NCBI RefSeq assembly: GCF_002798305.1
Contig: NZ_PCGR01000004.1
Coordinates: 186,001 to 250,000 of the forward strand
Direction: 5' to 3'
Length of the DNA stretch: 64,000 nucleotides
Source: Chryseomicrobium excrementi
Lineage (GTDB): Bacteria > Bacillota > Bacilli > Bacillales_A > Planococcaceae
The notes below the pieces were generated by a model, which saw nothing but the letters and a program-made list of their open reading frames with translations, searched no databases and was not told where the DNA came from. Below, piece after piece: positions 24,891 to 32,585 of this stretch; the first letter of the stretch is position 1; each line of letters begins with the position of its first letter. Made by a program: the position numbers and the translations under genes.

Positions 24891-25167
24891 GGACTTCCCT
24901 CCTTTCGTTTTGGAGTTGATCCTGAAAAATCATATTAGTGATTGGAATAGTGTGCTCGGAGTTGAGCACGATGCGAATGGGATGGTGTCCACCTCGGGGT
25001 CGTCGGGTGGTGAGAGAAGGATGTTTGTGAAGAATGGTTTGTGTGCCTACTAAGGGAGCATCATACCTACTTCGAAGACTGTGCAGATCTTCGTTTACCG
25101 CGTGTGATGCAATCCGTTTCCTTTTGCCAATTGGTGTGGTCGACTTCCTGAATTCCTGATCGGTCAT
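24871..25167 (-). pseudogene. ribD: ribD remnant (98 codons, internal and 3' deletions)
   Basis: GGAGGG and ATG open a frame that starts MTDQEF, like the start of RibD, but jumps directly to the reductase domain: HAVNEDLHSLRSRYDAPLVG, then HPSLTTR and HHPIRIVLNSEHTIP. The whole deaminase domain (the zinc motifs HAE and PCxxxGxTPPC) is gone. After FQDQLQ the rest of the reductase is missing, and the frame runs out across the ribE start. About 65 of the usual 360 or so codons remain. It cannot encode deaminase or a full reductase; it may still couple translation to ribE. Confidence 0.8.
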
Positions 25168-25207
25168 AGAGTCCCTCCTTATAAGTTGTCTTCGTTTTTG
25201 TCGTGCA

Positions 25208-25240
25208 CAAAAAATCCCCCACCTTTTGAAAGGTGAGGGA
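25208..25240 (-). terminator. terminator of FMN riboswitch expression platform
   Basis: Minus strand: TCCCTCACCTTT, TCAA loop, AAGGTGGGGGA, then TTTTTT. It lies between the FMN aptamer and the ribD remnant, so ligand-bound aptamer would stop transcription here. Confidence 0.85.
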
Positions 25241-25298
25241 GAAAAAAGCAGCACAAAAAAGCGTTTCAAATCGATTGATTTAAAAACGTTGTGTTTTC

Positions 25299-25437
25299 CT
25301 TCTCCCATCCAGACTTTTACTGTCGGCTTTGGAGTTGCACCAAATCCACCGTTTTCTTTTCACAGAAACCGGGTCACGGACTAAGAGGCCTTGCCTCATC
25401 ACCGCCGGTTGGGAATTGCACCCGACCCCGAAGGAAA
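25299..25437 (-). promoter_or_regulatory. FMN riboswitch (RFN element)
   Basis: Minus strand shows the conserved cores CTTCGGGGTCGGGTGCAATT, CCAACCGGCGGT, GGATTTGGTGCAACTCC, GAGCCGACAG-like AAGCCGACAGTAAAAGTCTGG and ATGGGAGAAGG. All paired elements are present, so the aptamer looks intact even though the operon behind it is damaged. Confidence 0.95.
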
Positions 25438-25453
25438 TCCTATTCACGCCCTA

Positions 25454-25489
25454 ACTATACCAAAACCATATTTGTCTGTATACAGACAA
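25454..25489 (-). promoter_or_regulatory. rib promoter with 18-bp palindromic operator
   Basis: Minus strand: TATACA (25477-25482), 17 bases, TATAGT (25454-25459). The -35 lies in the middle of the perfect palindrome TTGTCTGTATACAGACAA (25472-25489). The palindrome also faces the divergent flavodoxin-fold gene, so one repressor could control both. The TGTATACA core resembles GntR-family operators. Confidence 0.5.
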
Positions 25490-25554
25490 CCGTTTCGTTT
25501 GAAAACGTCACAACAAGGGAATCGGAGAACAACTTTGTCTTAAGGAGGATTTGC

Positions 25555-26178
25555 ATGACTTTAAAAGCAGTATTTTTAAATGCCTCACTCAAAGCGTCTG
25601 ACGAACCGTCTCATACAGATGCATTAATAGAAGAAGTTCAAGTCCATTTCAAGAGCAACCATGTGGAGTCTCAAGTCATCCGTCTCGCTGATTATCAGAT
25701 TGCCTATGGAATTGCAGGTGATATGGGAGAAGGTGACGAGTGGCCCCAAGTGTTTGACAAGGTGAAAGCAGCAGATATCGTGATTATCGGGACGCCACTT
25801 TGGTTAGGTGAGAAAAGCAGTATTGCCACGCTTGCCATCGAAAGACTTTACGGGAGTAGTGGCGAGACGAACGAAAAAGGACAAGCGATCTACTATAATA
25901 AAGTGGGTGGCGTCGTGGTGACCGGAAACGAAGACGGGGCCAAGCATGCGTCTGCCTCCATTCTCTACGGTCTTTCACATATCGGATTTGTCATCCCTCC
26001 AAATGTGGATGCGTACTGGGTAGGTGAAGCCGGTCCTGGTCCCTCTTACCGAGACACCGATCGAAGCAATGCATTCACTAAAAAACATGCAGAAATGCTC
26101 GCATACAACACGATGCATTTAGCACGGCTGTTGAATGAACATCCGATTCCTGCTGAGGGGAATCTCTTGAACGATTAA
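25555..26178 (+). CDS. flavodoxin-fold NAD(P)H-dependent oxidoreductase
   Basis: 207 residues from the ATG behind AAGGAGG. NADPH-dependent FMN-reductase/flavodoxin-like fold: LKAVFLNASLKAS (phosphate loop, 2-14), IVIIGTPLWLGEKSS (about 81-95) and VVVTGNEDGAKHA (about 121-133), the last being the second flavin-binding loop. It probably binds FMN and reduces quinone or another acceptor. Divergent from the riboflavin operon, with an 18-bp palindrome in the shared promoter region. Frames that extend upstream run through the riboswitch region and are not real. Confidence 0.85.
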   Translation: MTLKAVFLNASLKASDEPSHTDALIEEVQVHFKSNHVESQVIRLADYQIAYGIAGDMGEGDEWPQVFDKVKAADIVIIGTPLWLGEKSSIATLAIERLYGSSGETNEKGQAIYYNKVGGVVVTGNEDGAKHASASILYGLSHIGFVIPPNVDAYWVGEAGPGPSYRDTDRSNAFTKKHAEMLAYNTMHLARLLNEHPIPAEGNLLND

Positions 26179-26209
26179 AGAGGAAGGCTTATAGGCCCTC
26201 CTCTTTTTT
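26177..26209 (+). terminator. terminator after oxidoreductase gene
   Basis: AAAGAGGAAGGC pairs with GCCCTCCTCTTT and is followed by TTTT. Confidence 0.85.
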
Positions 26210-26216
26210 CTTTAGT

Positions 26217-26672
26217 TTATTGTGGAATACTAAATTCGGCTGCTAAATTATACCTACCTGATTCATCACCAACATTGAATAGTATCCGGTAGTCTCCGGA
26301 ATCCATTTCTCCGTATATTCCTCGCCAGTCAATCGGAATATCTGTAGTAGAATTTGACTCAGTACCCAAACCTTCATCTGCAAATTCGAACTTACCACCG
26401 AGTACGTCATTGACCACATACCATTCACCATCGATAGTTTCTTCAAGTGAGAATGCTCCGTTATATCTGATAGCTTTATCAGAACTATTAACGATTCGCA
26501 AAGTCAATCCCTCTGGAGTCACTGTGCTCTCAACAACCTCAAGTACGACTTGCTCTAACGTGTTCACTTCCTCGACATCCGATTTCTTTAGTTCGGCTGA
26601 ATCGCTGGAGAGAAGACAACCAGAAATGACACTGAGACTAAGAATAAAAGAAATTAGTAGTATTTGGCGCAT
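26217..26672 (-). CDS. lipoprotein with Ig-like domain
   Basis: 151 residues. Lipobox VISG-C (Cys about 19). The mature part is a beta-rich domain with LRIVNSSDKAIRYNGAFSLEETIDGEWY and MDSGDYRILFNV, the pattern of the bacterial Ig-like (Big_14 type) domain found in many Bacillus lipoproteins; this family name is from memory of the motif. Located outside the membrane; function unknown. Confidence 0.7.
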   Translation of the reverse strand: MRQILLISFILSLSVISGCLLSSDSAELKKSDVEEVNTLEQVVLEVVESTVTPEGLTLRIVNSSDKAIRYNGAFSLEETIDGEWYVVNDVLGGKFEFADEGLGTESNSTTDIPIDWRGIYGEMDSGDYRILFNVGDESGRYNLAAEFSIPQ

Positions 26673-26728
26673 TTTTAGAGTCCCCTTCTTCTCATATTAG
26701 TGTCCAATTCAAATGTCACATTAAAGAA

Positions 26729-27628
26729 TCATGTCTTGCTGAGGGACAGCTTCTCTTTGTATGCTTTCACGAGTTTGTCGATGGCAATTCCATCAATCGT
26801 CATTCCTTCGATATCTGAGTTTCGGATGGTCAATCCTCTGAGATTGCAGTTATCCATAGTTGTACCTTGAATATCGCATCGTTCAAAAGAGATGGGCGTT
26901 GCTTCGTATCCAAGATCTGCATCTTTAAACTGCACGCCTCCTAAACTAGTCAAATTGAATATAGAACCTGCAAAATTCAAATCACTAAACCGACTCTCTC
27001 TGTAATTGATATTTCTAAATTTCGATTGATAAAAATTACAGTTCGAAGCTTGAAAGCCAATTAAGTTACTATTGGCAAACACAACGTTCTCTTGGTTTAT
27101 TTGATAAAATTCTTTCGATGCTGGAAACTCAGAAGAATAATTTAGTCGTAAATCATTAGATACTGGCATTCTTTTCAGGTAATGATATTCTTCATCAGTT
27201 TGAAATGTAGTATGATAGCCTACCTTTTCATAAAACGCGTGATTGTTGATTTGGCGAGCCGAAGTTTCAAGCTCCCAAATTGCCACAGTCGGAAATGCTT
27301 CTTCAATCCACTGCATCGCCTTTTTCCCGAACTGGTTCCCTTGATACTCCGGCAAAATAAATACACGATCCACTCTTCCAAAGGATGTTCCTGTAAGTGT
27401 AAGAATGATACCTCCAATCACTTTAGAGTCCAGCAAAATTTTGTAGTACTCGAGGTCTTCAATCATGTATCTAGTCATTTCCAAAGAACCGTAGCCCGGT
27501 GGCTGGATATTGTAATCAACAACAGTCTCATCCTTAATCCAAGTCTCTTTCTCTTTATCAAATGTTGCTCTCATTATCTTCGTGAGTTGGTCCGCATCTT
27601 TTAAAGTTGCTTTCTGTATGGCAATCAT
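26729..27628 (-). CDS. GNAT acetyltransferase fused to pentapeptide repeats
   Basis: 299 residues from the ATG (a TTG five codons earlier is less likely). Residues 1-150 are a GNAT domain (VDRVFILPEYQGNQFGKKAMQW, ending HAFYEKVGYHTTF). Residues about 170-285 form pentapeptide repeats on the A(D/N)LxF pattern (FANSNLIGF, CNFYQSKF, SRFSDLNFAGSIF, FKDADLG, DNCNLRG, RNSDIEG), which fold as a right-handed beta helix. The combination is uncommon: it may place an acetyltransferase on a target bound by the helix. No neighbour explains it. Confidence 0.85.
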   Translation of the reverse strand: MIAIQKATLKDADQLTKIMRATFDKEKETWIKDETVVDYNIQPPGYGSLEMTRYMIEDLEYYKILLDSKVIGGIILTLTGTSFGRVDRVFILPEYQGNQFGKKAMQWIEEAFPTVAIWELETSARQINNHAFYEKVGYHTTFQTDEEYHYLKRMPVSNDLRLNYSSEFPASKEFYQINQENVVFANSNLIGFQASNCNFYQSKFRNINYRESRFSDLNFAGSIFNLTSLGGVQFKDADLGYEATPISFERCDIQGTTMDNCNLRGLTIRNSDIEGMTIDGIAIDKLVKAYKEKLSLSKT

Positions 27629-27680
27629 GTGTTCCTGCCCCAATCTATTTTTATTCTACTTCTGTCGACTCGTTAAGGGA

Positions 27681-27947
27681 CTACGAATCTTTTCTTACTT
27701 TCCAATAATGTTCGAGTTCTGCAGCTAGATGGTTCGCCTGAAAACCTTGTATTTGCCGTTTCCCCGTATTTTCAAACGCCACTAAATCTTCTACTTGAAC
27801 ATATGTCCGATCGATTTTACGAAAGAGAAATCTGTTCCCTTCGTATTCCCCACTTCGGAAATTATCCAAAGTGATGAAATCGTAAATTGTCTTATAAGTT
27901 TCTTCATCCATGAGCTCATCTTCAAACATTTGATGTAAATACGGCAT
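27681..27947 (-). CDS. small conserved-looking cytosolic protein
   Basis: 88 residues, TAGGAGGACGCAA before the ATG. Charged and aromatic, no helix in the membrane (MPYLHQMFEDELMDEETYKTI at the start). Transcribed just upstream of the GNAT-pentapeptide gene, so the pair may be one operon. Family not recognised. Confidence 0.6.
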   Translation of the reverse strand: MPYLHQMFEDELMDEETYKTIYDFITLDNFRSGEYEGNRFLFRKIDRTYVQVEDLVAFENTGKRQIQGFQANHLAAELEHYWKVRKDS

Positions 27948-28080
27948 TTGCGTCCTCCTACTGAATCAACTCTCGAATTTCATGTGCAGTTCCCCATTAA
28001 TTTTCATTTCATTAAATTAACGATATCTATATGGATGACATTCGGAAAACCCATTTTTTATTTACAGAGACTTCTACTTT

Positions 28081-28105
28081 CTTCATACTACTAGATAGTA
28101 TGAAG
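28081..28105. promoter_or_regulatory. inverted repeat upstream of GNAT gene
   Basis: CTTCATACTA, 5-base spacer CTAGA, TAGTATGAAG. Perfect 10-base arms 35 bases before the GTG at 28140; it overlaps the probable promoter, so it may be an operator. Confidence 0.45.
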
Positions 28106-28139
28106 AGAAGAAATACTTTTCACAGAACGGAGCGGTAAC

Positions 28140-29003
28140 GTGACAACTTATTTACGAATACATGCTTCTCAGCTAGACATGGCGGCCGAGTGGTTAGCAA
28201 ACGTCAATAGCCAAATGACCTCTCACTCTGGCTATTGTGGCACATCAAAAGAAGAAATCTTAGAAAGTCTCCGAGAAGATTTCATGGAAGGTGATTCGAC
28301 TTCTCTTGTTGCGGAGCTTGAAGGCGAGACTATTGAAGGTTTGATTGGATTTGATTATGAAGAGAAGCTAGCGGAAGTATGGGGACCTTTTCACCTCTCC
28401 TCTGACATTCCAACTATTATGAAATTGTGGAACTATGCATGGAGTGAATTCCCACAGCTTAGTGAATTTTCGTTTTTCTTACATAAGGACAATATTCAGC
28501 AACAAACTTTCATGGACCATATGCAAGCAGAGCTTCGCGGAAAGCATTTGTATTATAAAATCCAGCAAGCTGCGAAAGCCAAACCACAAAAACTTACACT
28601 TGAGCCATTTTCTACTCAAAACAGCCAGAAATTCGTAGAGCTCCACAATACCGAATTTCCTGGTACGTATTATGATGCAAAGACGATTCTAGATCGTTCG
28701 CAACAACAAGGTCATACGCTTTATTTTGCTTATTTAGAAAATATGTTTATTGGCTATACGTACTTTGAGGAGGGAACAGAATCTATCCATCTCGAGTATT
28801 TTGCACTAGCGCCTAATTATCGTGGGCAAGGACTCGGGGAAGAATTACTTCGTCTAGCCCTTGATCAAGTGACCTCTATTGGGAATTTCTCCGATGTAAC
28901 ATTGACGGTAAATTTATTAAACGATGTAGCCAATCCTTTATACGAAAAAGTTGGTTTTCAAGTAGAGAACGAGCTTTGGCATTATAGTTTGAGTACCAAA
29001 TAA
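28140..29003 (+). CDS. GNAT acetyltransferase with two domains
   Basis: 287 residues from a GTG start (GGAG seven bases before). The C-terminal domain (about 145-287) carries a clear acetyl-CoA motif FALAPNYRGQGLGEELLRLAL and ends NPLYEKVGFQVENELWHYSL. The N-terminal half (1-140) has a second, degenerate GNAT-like fold without motif A. Two-domain GNATs of this size are common in Bacilli. Substrate unknown. Confidence 0.82.
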   Translation: MTTYLRIHASQLDMAAEWLANVNSQMTSHSGYCGTSKEEILESLREDFMEGDSTSLVAELEGETIEGLIGFDYEEKLAEVWGPFHLSSDIPTIMKLWNYAWSEFPQLSEFSFFLHKDNIQQQTFMDHMQAELRGKHLYYKIQQAAKAKPQKLTLEPFSTQNSQKFVELHNTEFPGTYYDAKTILDRSQQQGHTLYFAYLENMFIGYTYFEEGTESIHLEYFALAPNYRGQGLGEELLRLALDQVTSIGNFSDVTLTVNLLNDVANPLYEKVGFQVENELWHYSLSTK

Positions 29004-29070
29004 AATTTCTATAATTTCCAGTATATTCATGGTAAAGTTAAGAAAAATGATTCTGCTAAGGGGACTTTGT

Positions 29071-29382
29071 ATGAAAAATTTTATACTTGGAATTGTACTC
29101 TTTGGGGCAGGCACTGTTTTGACGAGTGCAACTCTACTTGCTGCTACAATTTATGCAACGAGTGCTGCATCCCAGTCAGGAGATTCTAAAGTTCGTTCTG
29201 TCTTATTCTCTGGGAGCTATGTAGATTCAGAACCTCTCTTGTTAGGATTTCCTTTTGTAGTAGGCATCCTGTTATTTCTGTCGGGAGGTACCATAATTTT
29301 TGTCCACTGGTACAAAGACTGGTTGCAAGAAGCCGATGCAAAGGTAGATCAAATTAAAAATGAAGCACCTCAGAACAGTTAG
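29071..29382 (+). CDS. small membrane protein
   Basis: 103 residues from the ATG behind AAGGGGAC. Helices at about 5-28 and 57-78 with a Ser-rich loop containing SAASQSGDSKVRSV, then a charged tail. It follows the GNAT gene; family unknown. Confidence 0.6.
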   Translation: MKNFILGIVLFGAGTVLTSATLLAATIYATSAASQSGDSKVRSVLFSGSYVDSEPLLLGFPFVVGILLFLSGGTIIFVHWYKDWLQEADAKVDQIKNEAPQNS

Positions 29383-29408
29383 GATTTCTAACTCTCCTGA
29401 GGTTCTTT
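29367..29408. terminator. bidirectional terminator
   Basis: ACCTCAG pairs with CTGAGGT around an inner stem GTTAGGATTTCTAAC; between convergent genes. Confidence 0.7.
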
Positions 29409-29871
29409 AGTATTTAAGGTATTTGGATGTAACGTCGTCTAATGTATTGAATTCTTTAAACCAATTTATCGCTTCATCCTCTAACTCTTCGTCTATGATT
29501 ACCATTTGATTATGAATCTGTTCTCGCTTCAATTCTTCTTCTTGTGTCACCGCTTTCTCTTTAGTCAAAAGAGAGTGTCCAAGTGACTGTATGTCATTAG
29601 ATAGTAGCACCCATTCTCCACCATACGAATTTATGCGACTCGCTTCTGTTATCAGACGAATTCCAGTGCTAATTCTTTCATCATCGGAGAGTTCCAAATA
29701 GGAATTATCCGTATAAAGCTCTATCAGTCTAACGCTCGTCTGATATTGTATGCCTTTTTCTGTTTGAAGAGCCAGGAGTTCTTTATGTTCTGTATAAGTG
29801 AAGAACGATAGGCTAAGAAAAGCAATACTCAAAAAATAAAATGCATATTTCAAAGGCTCATTCTCCTTCAT
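29407..29871 (-). CDS. membrane-anchored protein, unknown
   Basis: 154 residues from the ATG that begins within TAAAAATG after the amidohydrolase stop, so translation is coupled. One helix (about 7-25), then a long acidic helical domain with LIELYTDNSYLELSDDE and EEELKREQIHNQMVIIDEELEDEAI. Probably exposed outside the cell. No family recognised. Confidence 0.6.
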   Translation of the reverse strand: MKENEPLKYAFYFLSIAFLSLSFFTYTEHKELLALQTEKGIQYQTSVRLIELYTDNSYLELSDDERISTGIRLITEASRINSYGGEWVLLSNDIQSLGHSLLTKEKAVTQEEELKREQIHNQMVIIDEELEDEAINWFKEFNTLDDVTSKYLKY

Positions 29872-29873
29872 TT

Positions 29874-31187
29874 TTAAATCTCTACCGTCTGAAAATAAGC
29901 TTCCCATTCCGCAAATCTCTTGAGCATGGTCTCTTGATCTGGAATCTCGGTCATTAATTCATCCGGACTATAAACAACACCTTGTTTGACGATGCTAACT
30001 GTCGACAAAGTGTTTTCAATGTTTTCTAGCGGGTTCGCATTTAAGACAAGTAAATCCGCCACCGCTCCATTCTCAATTCGACCAAGATCCGGTCTTCCCA
30101 ACGAATCAGCCGCGACGGAAGTTGCACTCTTTAAGGCTTCTATTTCTGTGAATCCTGCCTCAACTAACAATTGCAGTTCTCGATGAAGTGCAAGACCTGG
30201 ATATGTGGAGATGCCGGCAGGTGTATCGGTCCCAGCGACAACGATTCCTTCCATTTGGTGATACAGATAGCTGATTCGCTGAATGGTCTTAGTTTGGATA
30301 CCAAACGAAGATTGACCGGCTTTGGCAGCTGCCATACCTGGCCAATGAACAAATTGATACCCTCCGGCTTCAAGATGATGAATCACAGGATGTTCCGGCT
30401 TCCAGTACTCTTCCGCTCGGTTCATTTGATCATAGAGGACAAGTGTTGGACAAAGTTTCACCTGATGTGCGAGCAATAGTTTACAAACATCAAGTATCTT
30501 TTCATCATCCGGCTCATCCCAAGGGATCTGTTGCCACACTTCTGAAGGTGCATCCATCGTCCAGTCTGGATAAAGATTTTGGACAATTCCAGATGCATGT
30601 TCTAACCAGTCGACTCCCATCTTTGCTGCGCTGAGTGCTGTCACATCTTTTGAATACACGAGATCTGTGCTGACCTCTTTCCCGTGCTTTTTCGCTTCCA
30701 TTACGACCGCTTCAAAATTCTCAGAGCTCAACCATCCGTATGTCTTGATAAATGCTGCTCCAAGCTCTACCTGTCTTCTGACTTCTGCTATTGCCTCTTC
30801 AACCGTCGACACATTTTTATTAAATGGCGAAGTTTCTCCCCAAAGTCCTGGGGGCCCATCAATCAAGCGGTCTGTAGAAATCACGCGAGGCCCCATGCCT
30901 TTTCCGTCCGCTTCCATCATTTCTCGCAGTTCATGGACGCTTCCAGCGGTATTGCGAACTGTAGTGATTCCAGCAGCTGTGAAATAGTTCGCGAAGTGTT
31001 CTTTGATATGAACATGCATATCGATCAGTCCTGGAATCAGCCACTTGCCTGTGCAGTCGAGTTGCTCGCCTCCTTTGTAATCTAGGTCTTTCCCTACTCT
31101 CACTATGTATCCGTCTTGAACAAGTACATCTTGTTTCTCAAAAGTACCCGTATGACTAGTAAACACAAACCCGTTTTGCAATAGCAT
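29874..31187 (-). CDS. amidohydrolase family protein
   Basis: 437 residues. TIM-barrel metallohydrolase of the imidazolonepropionase/TatD-like amidohydrolase group: GLIDMHVHIKEHF near residue 58 (HxH metal ligands), later His residues in the barrel, and the metal Asp in VVAGTDTPAG. The C-terminal NGAVADLLVLNANPLENI is the usual strand that completes the small beta domain. Substrate unknown; proteins like this include prolidases and organophosphate or isoaspartyl hydrolases. Followed by a coupled membrane protein gene. Confidence 0.85.
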   Translation of the reverse strand: MLLQNGFVFTSHTGTFEKQDVLVQDGYIVRVGKDLDYKGGEQLDCTGKWLIPGLIDMHVHIKEHFANYFTAAGITTVRNTAGSVHELREMMEADGKGMGPRVISTDRLIDGPPGLWGETSPFNKNVSTVEEAIAEVRRQVELGAAFIKTYGWLSSENFEAVVMEAKKHGKEVSTDLVYSKDVTALSAAKMGVDWLEHASGIVQNLYPDWTMDAPSEVWQQIPWDEPDDEKILDVCKLLLAHQVKLCPTLVLYDQMNRAEEYWKPEHPVIHHLEAGGYQFVHWPGMAAAKAGQSSFGIQTKTIQRISYLYHQMEGIVVAGTDTPAGISTYPGLALHRELQLLVEAGFTEIEALKSATSVAADSLGRPDLGRIENGAVADLLVLNANPLENIENTLSTVSIVKQGVVYSPDELMTEIPDQETMLKRFAEWEAYFQTVEI

Positions 31188-31205
31188 GGTCCATCCCCCT
31201 TATCT

Positions 31206-31403
31206 CTATCTCAACCAATCCACTATCACCGGAAACAGCATTGTCACTATAACACTCTGAATGGCAGTGACTACTAAATCTGATTTCCATGAGCGAGTTT
31301 CCATTCCCCACCGTTTCAAACGAAGAATTGCGAAGAACAGAAGCCACCAGATACATACAGATGCCAGTAATACTCCAAACCCTCCATAAAAATCAAGCCA
31401 CAC
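31206..31403 (-). CDS. small membrane protein
   Basis: 65 residues from a GTG seven bases after AAGGGGG. Two hydrophobic helices (about 6-26 and 43-60) and a KRWGMETRSWKSD loop. One of four consecutive small membrane genes (31206-32172). Function unknown. Confidence 0.55.
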   Translation of the reverse strand: MWLDFYGGFGVLLASVCIWWLLFFAILRLKRWGMETRSWKSDLVVTAIQSVIVTMLFPVIVDWLR

Positions 31404-31418
31404 AAATGGTCCCCCTTA

Positions 31419-31610
31419 CTAATTCAACATCTGTAAATATGCGAAAATTGCTGGAAGAATCAAAGCTACTCCTAGAGACAACACTGCTCCTAATCTGGCT
31501 TGCTTGGCTTCGCGCTGCTCATCCGCCTTCAAATGTATAAAGAAGGTTAACGCAAAATATAAAGTAAAACAGTACATGATTGCAATGGCACTGGTCGTTA
31601 AAAAGAACAT
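31419..31610 (-). CDS. small membrane protein
   Basis: 63 residues from the ATG behind AAGGGGAAATGAG (a longer frame lacks a ribosome site). Two helices with a basic linker (LKADEQREAKQARL). Second in the group of small membrane genes; family unknown. Confidence 0.55.
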   Translation of the reverse strand: MFFLTTSAIAIMYCFTLYFALTFFIHLKADEQREAKQARLGAVLSLGVALILPAIFAYLQMLN

Positions 31611-31629
31611 CTCATTTCCCCTTTTCTGA

Positions 31630-32067
31630 TTATAAAGCAGCTTTCCGGTCAAACTGTTTCAACGCTAGAATAGTAAGTAAGACCACATAGATTGGAACTG
31701 CTGCAACCATTACGGCAGTGAGCCAATCTGCAACTAGCTGCGGGACTACTATTTCTATCATCAGCAATACTGCCAGTGACACTAGAAGTACACCCAGAAC
31801 CTTCGCTACTGAAAGTTTCAACTTCTTCAATGCGAGCAAAGTACTGCTCCAGAATAATCCAATTAAAGCTAGTACTAAAGAAGACCTCCACAACAGCTCT
31901 AGTTGCGGGGTACTTTCCATCCCGCTGATTTGCAGAAAAAATAATCCTAGTGCAAATAGTACGACTGCCCCGTTAAGTAGTGCTAAGCTCTTTCTTTTCA
32001 AATACCAAAAGAGAAGTGGACTACCCAGCGCCATGAATAGAGTAAAAGTGATCACTACATCTTGCAT
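31630..32067 (-). CDS. membrane protein, unknown
   Basis: 145 residues, AAGGAGGACAGAGG then ATG. Five predicted hydrophobic helices, rich in Leu and Val, with single Lys or Arg residues between them (WYLKRKS, LKKLKLS, KQFDRKAAL). Preceded closely by a 30-residue membrane peptide gene. Function unknown. Confidence 0.65.
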   Translation of the reverse strand: MQDVVITFTLFMALGSPLLFWYLKRKSLALLNGAVVLFALGLFFLQISGMESTPQLELLWRSSLVLALIGLFWSSTLLALKKLKLSVAKVLGVLLVSLAVLLMIEIVVPQLVADWLTAVMVAAVPIYVVLLTILALKQFDRKAAL

Positions 32068-32079
32068 CCTCTGTCCTCC

Positions 32080-32172
32080 TTACTTTCGCTTCAAAAACAC
32101 AAAAGAAAGTACTACTCCTACAATCAGAACAATTGCAATAAGCGCTACCAAGACAAACAATAAATTGCTCAT
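32080..32172 (-). CDS. 30-residue membrane peptide
   Basis: MSNLLFVLVALIAIV, then a second hydrophobic stretch and KRK at the end, TAA 10 bases before the next ATG. GAGGTGACGGGTA lies before its own ATG. One long helix with a basic C-terminus. Too short for most gene callers; the ribosome site and tight linkage support it. Confidence 0.45.
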   Translation of the reverse strand: MSNLLFVLVALIAIVLIVGVVLSFVFLKRK

Positions 32173-32304
32173 TACCCGTCACCTCATCTCTTTTTAATGT
32201 TTACGATAAAAATTCAAGAAAGTTCCAATCCAAAGAAAAAATTTAGAATCGTTGACTATTCCATTTCGCATGTTACAATTAGTTCCAATAAAAGCATACA
32301 AATT

Positions 32305-32552
32305 CGTTGATGAGAAAGAGTAACGTTTCAATCTGTTCCCCAGAGAGCTGACACCTTGGTGCAAGTCAGTGTACAGATGTTGCGTGAAAATCCTCTCTGA
32401 GAAGCTTGGCTGAACCTGTTTTAAGCCGAGTCGGGAGTCCTCCGTTACAAGGAACACGTATGATTGTACGTTGCTGAGTGCTATTGAGTGATCGATAGAA
32501 TTAGGGTGGTATCGCGGATAACTCCGTCCCTTCTTGGGGCGGGGTTTTTGGT
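32305..32552 (+). promoter_or_regulatory. T-box leader with Ile (ATC) specifier
   Basis: The T-box sequence AGGGTGGTATCGCGG (32504 region) is followed by a terminator stem TCCGTCCC/GGGGCGG and TTTTT. Stem I closes with AGAG/CTCT, and its specifier loop holds GAAAATCC with ATC at 32390-32392, an isoleucine codon, which matches ileS downstream. Uncharged tRNA-Ile should turn the gene on. An AGTCGGGAGTCC stretch fits stem II/III. Confidence 0.92.
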
Positions 32553-32585
32553 GTGTTTTTAGAAATTTGAAAGGAGCGAATGAAG

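Noticed and set aside
25168-25308. N-terminal extension of the ribD remnant frame to 145 codons
   Set aside because: The first 47 codons run through the riboswitch terminator and part of the aptamer; the ATG at 25167 with GGAGGG is the real start of the ribD remnant.
25291-25554. Extension of the flavodoxin-fold frame across the FMN riboswitch
   Set aside because: The aptamer sequence on the other strand explains the conservation; AAGGAGG and ATG at 25555 fix the start.
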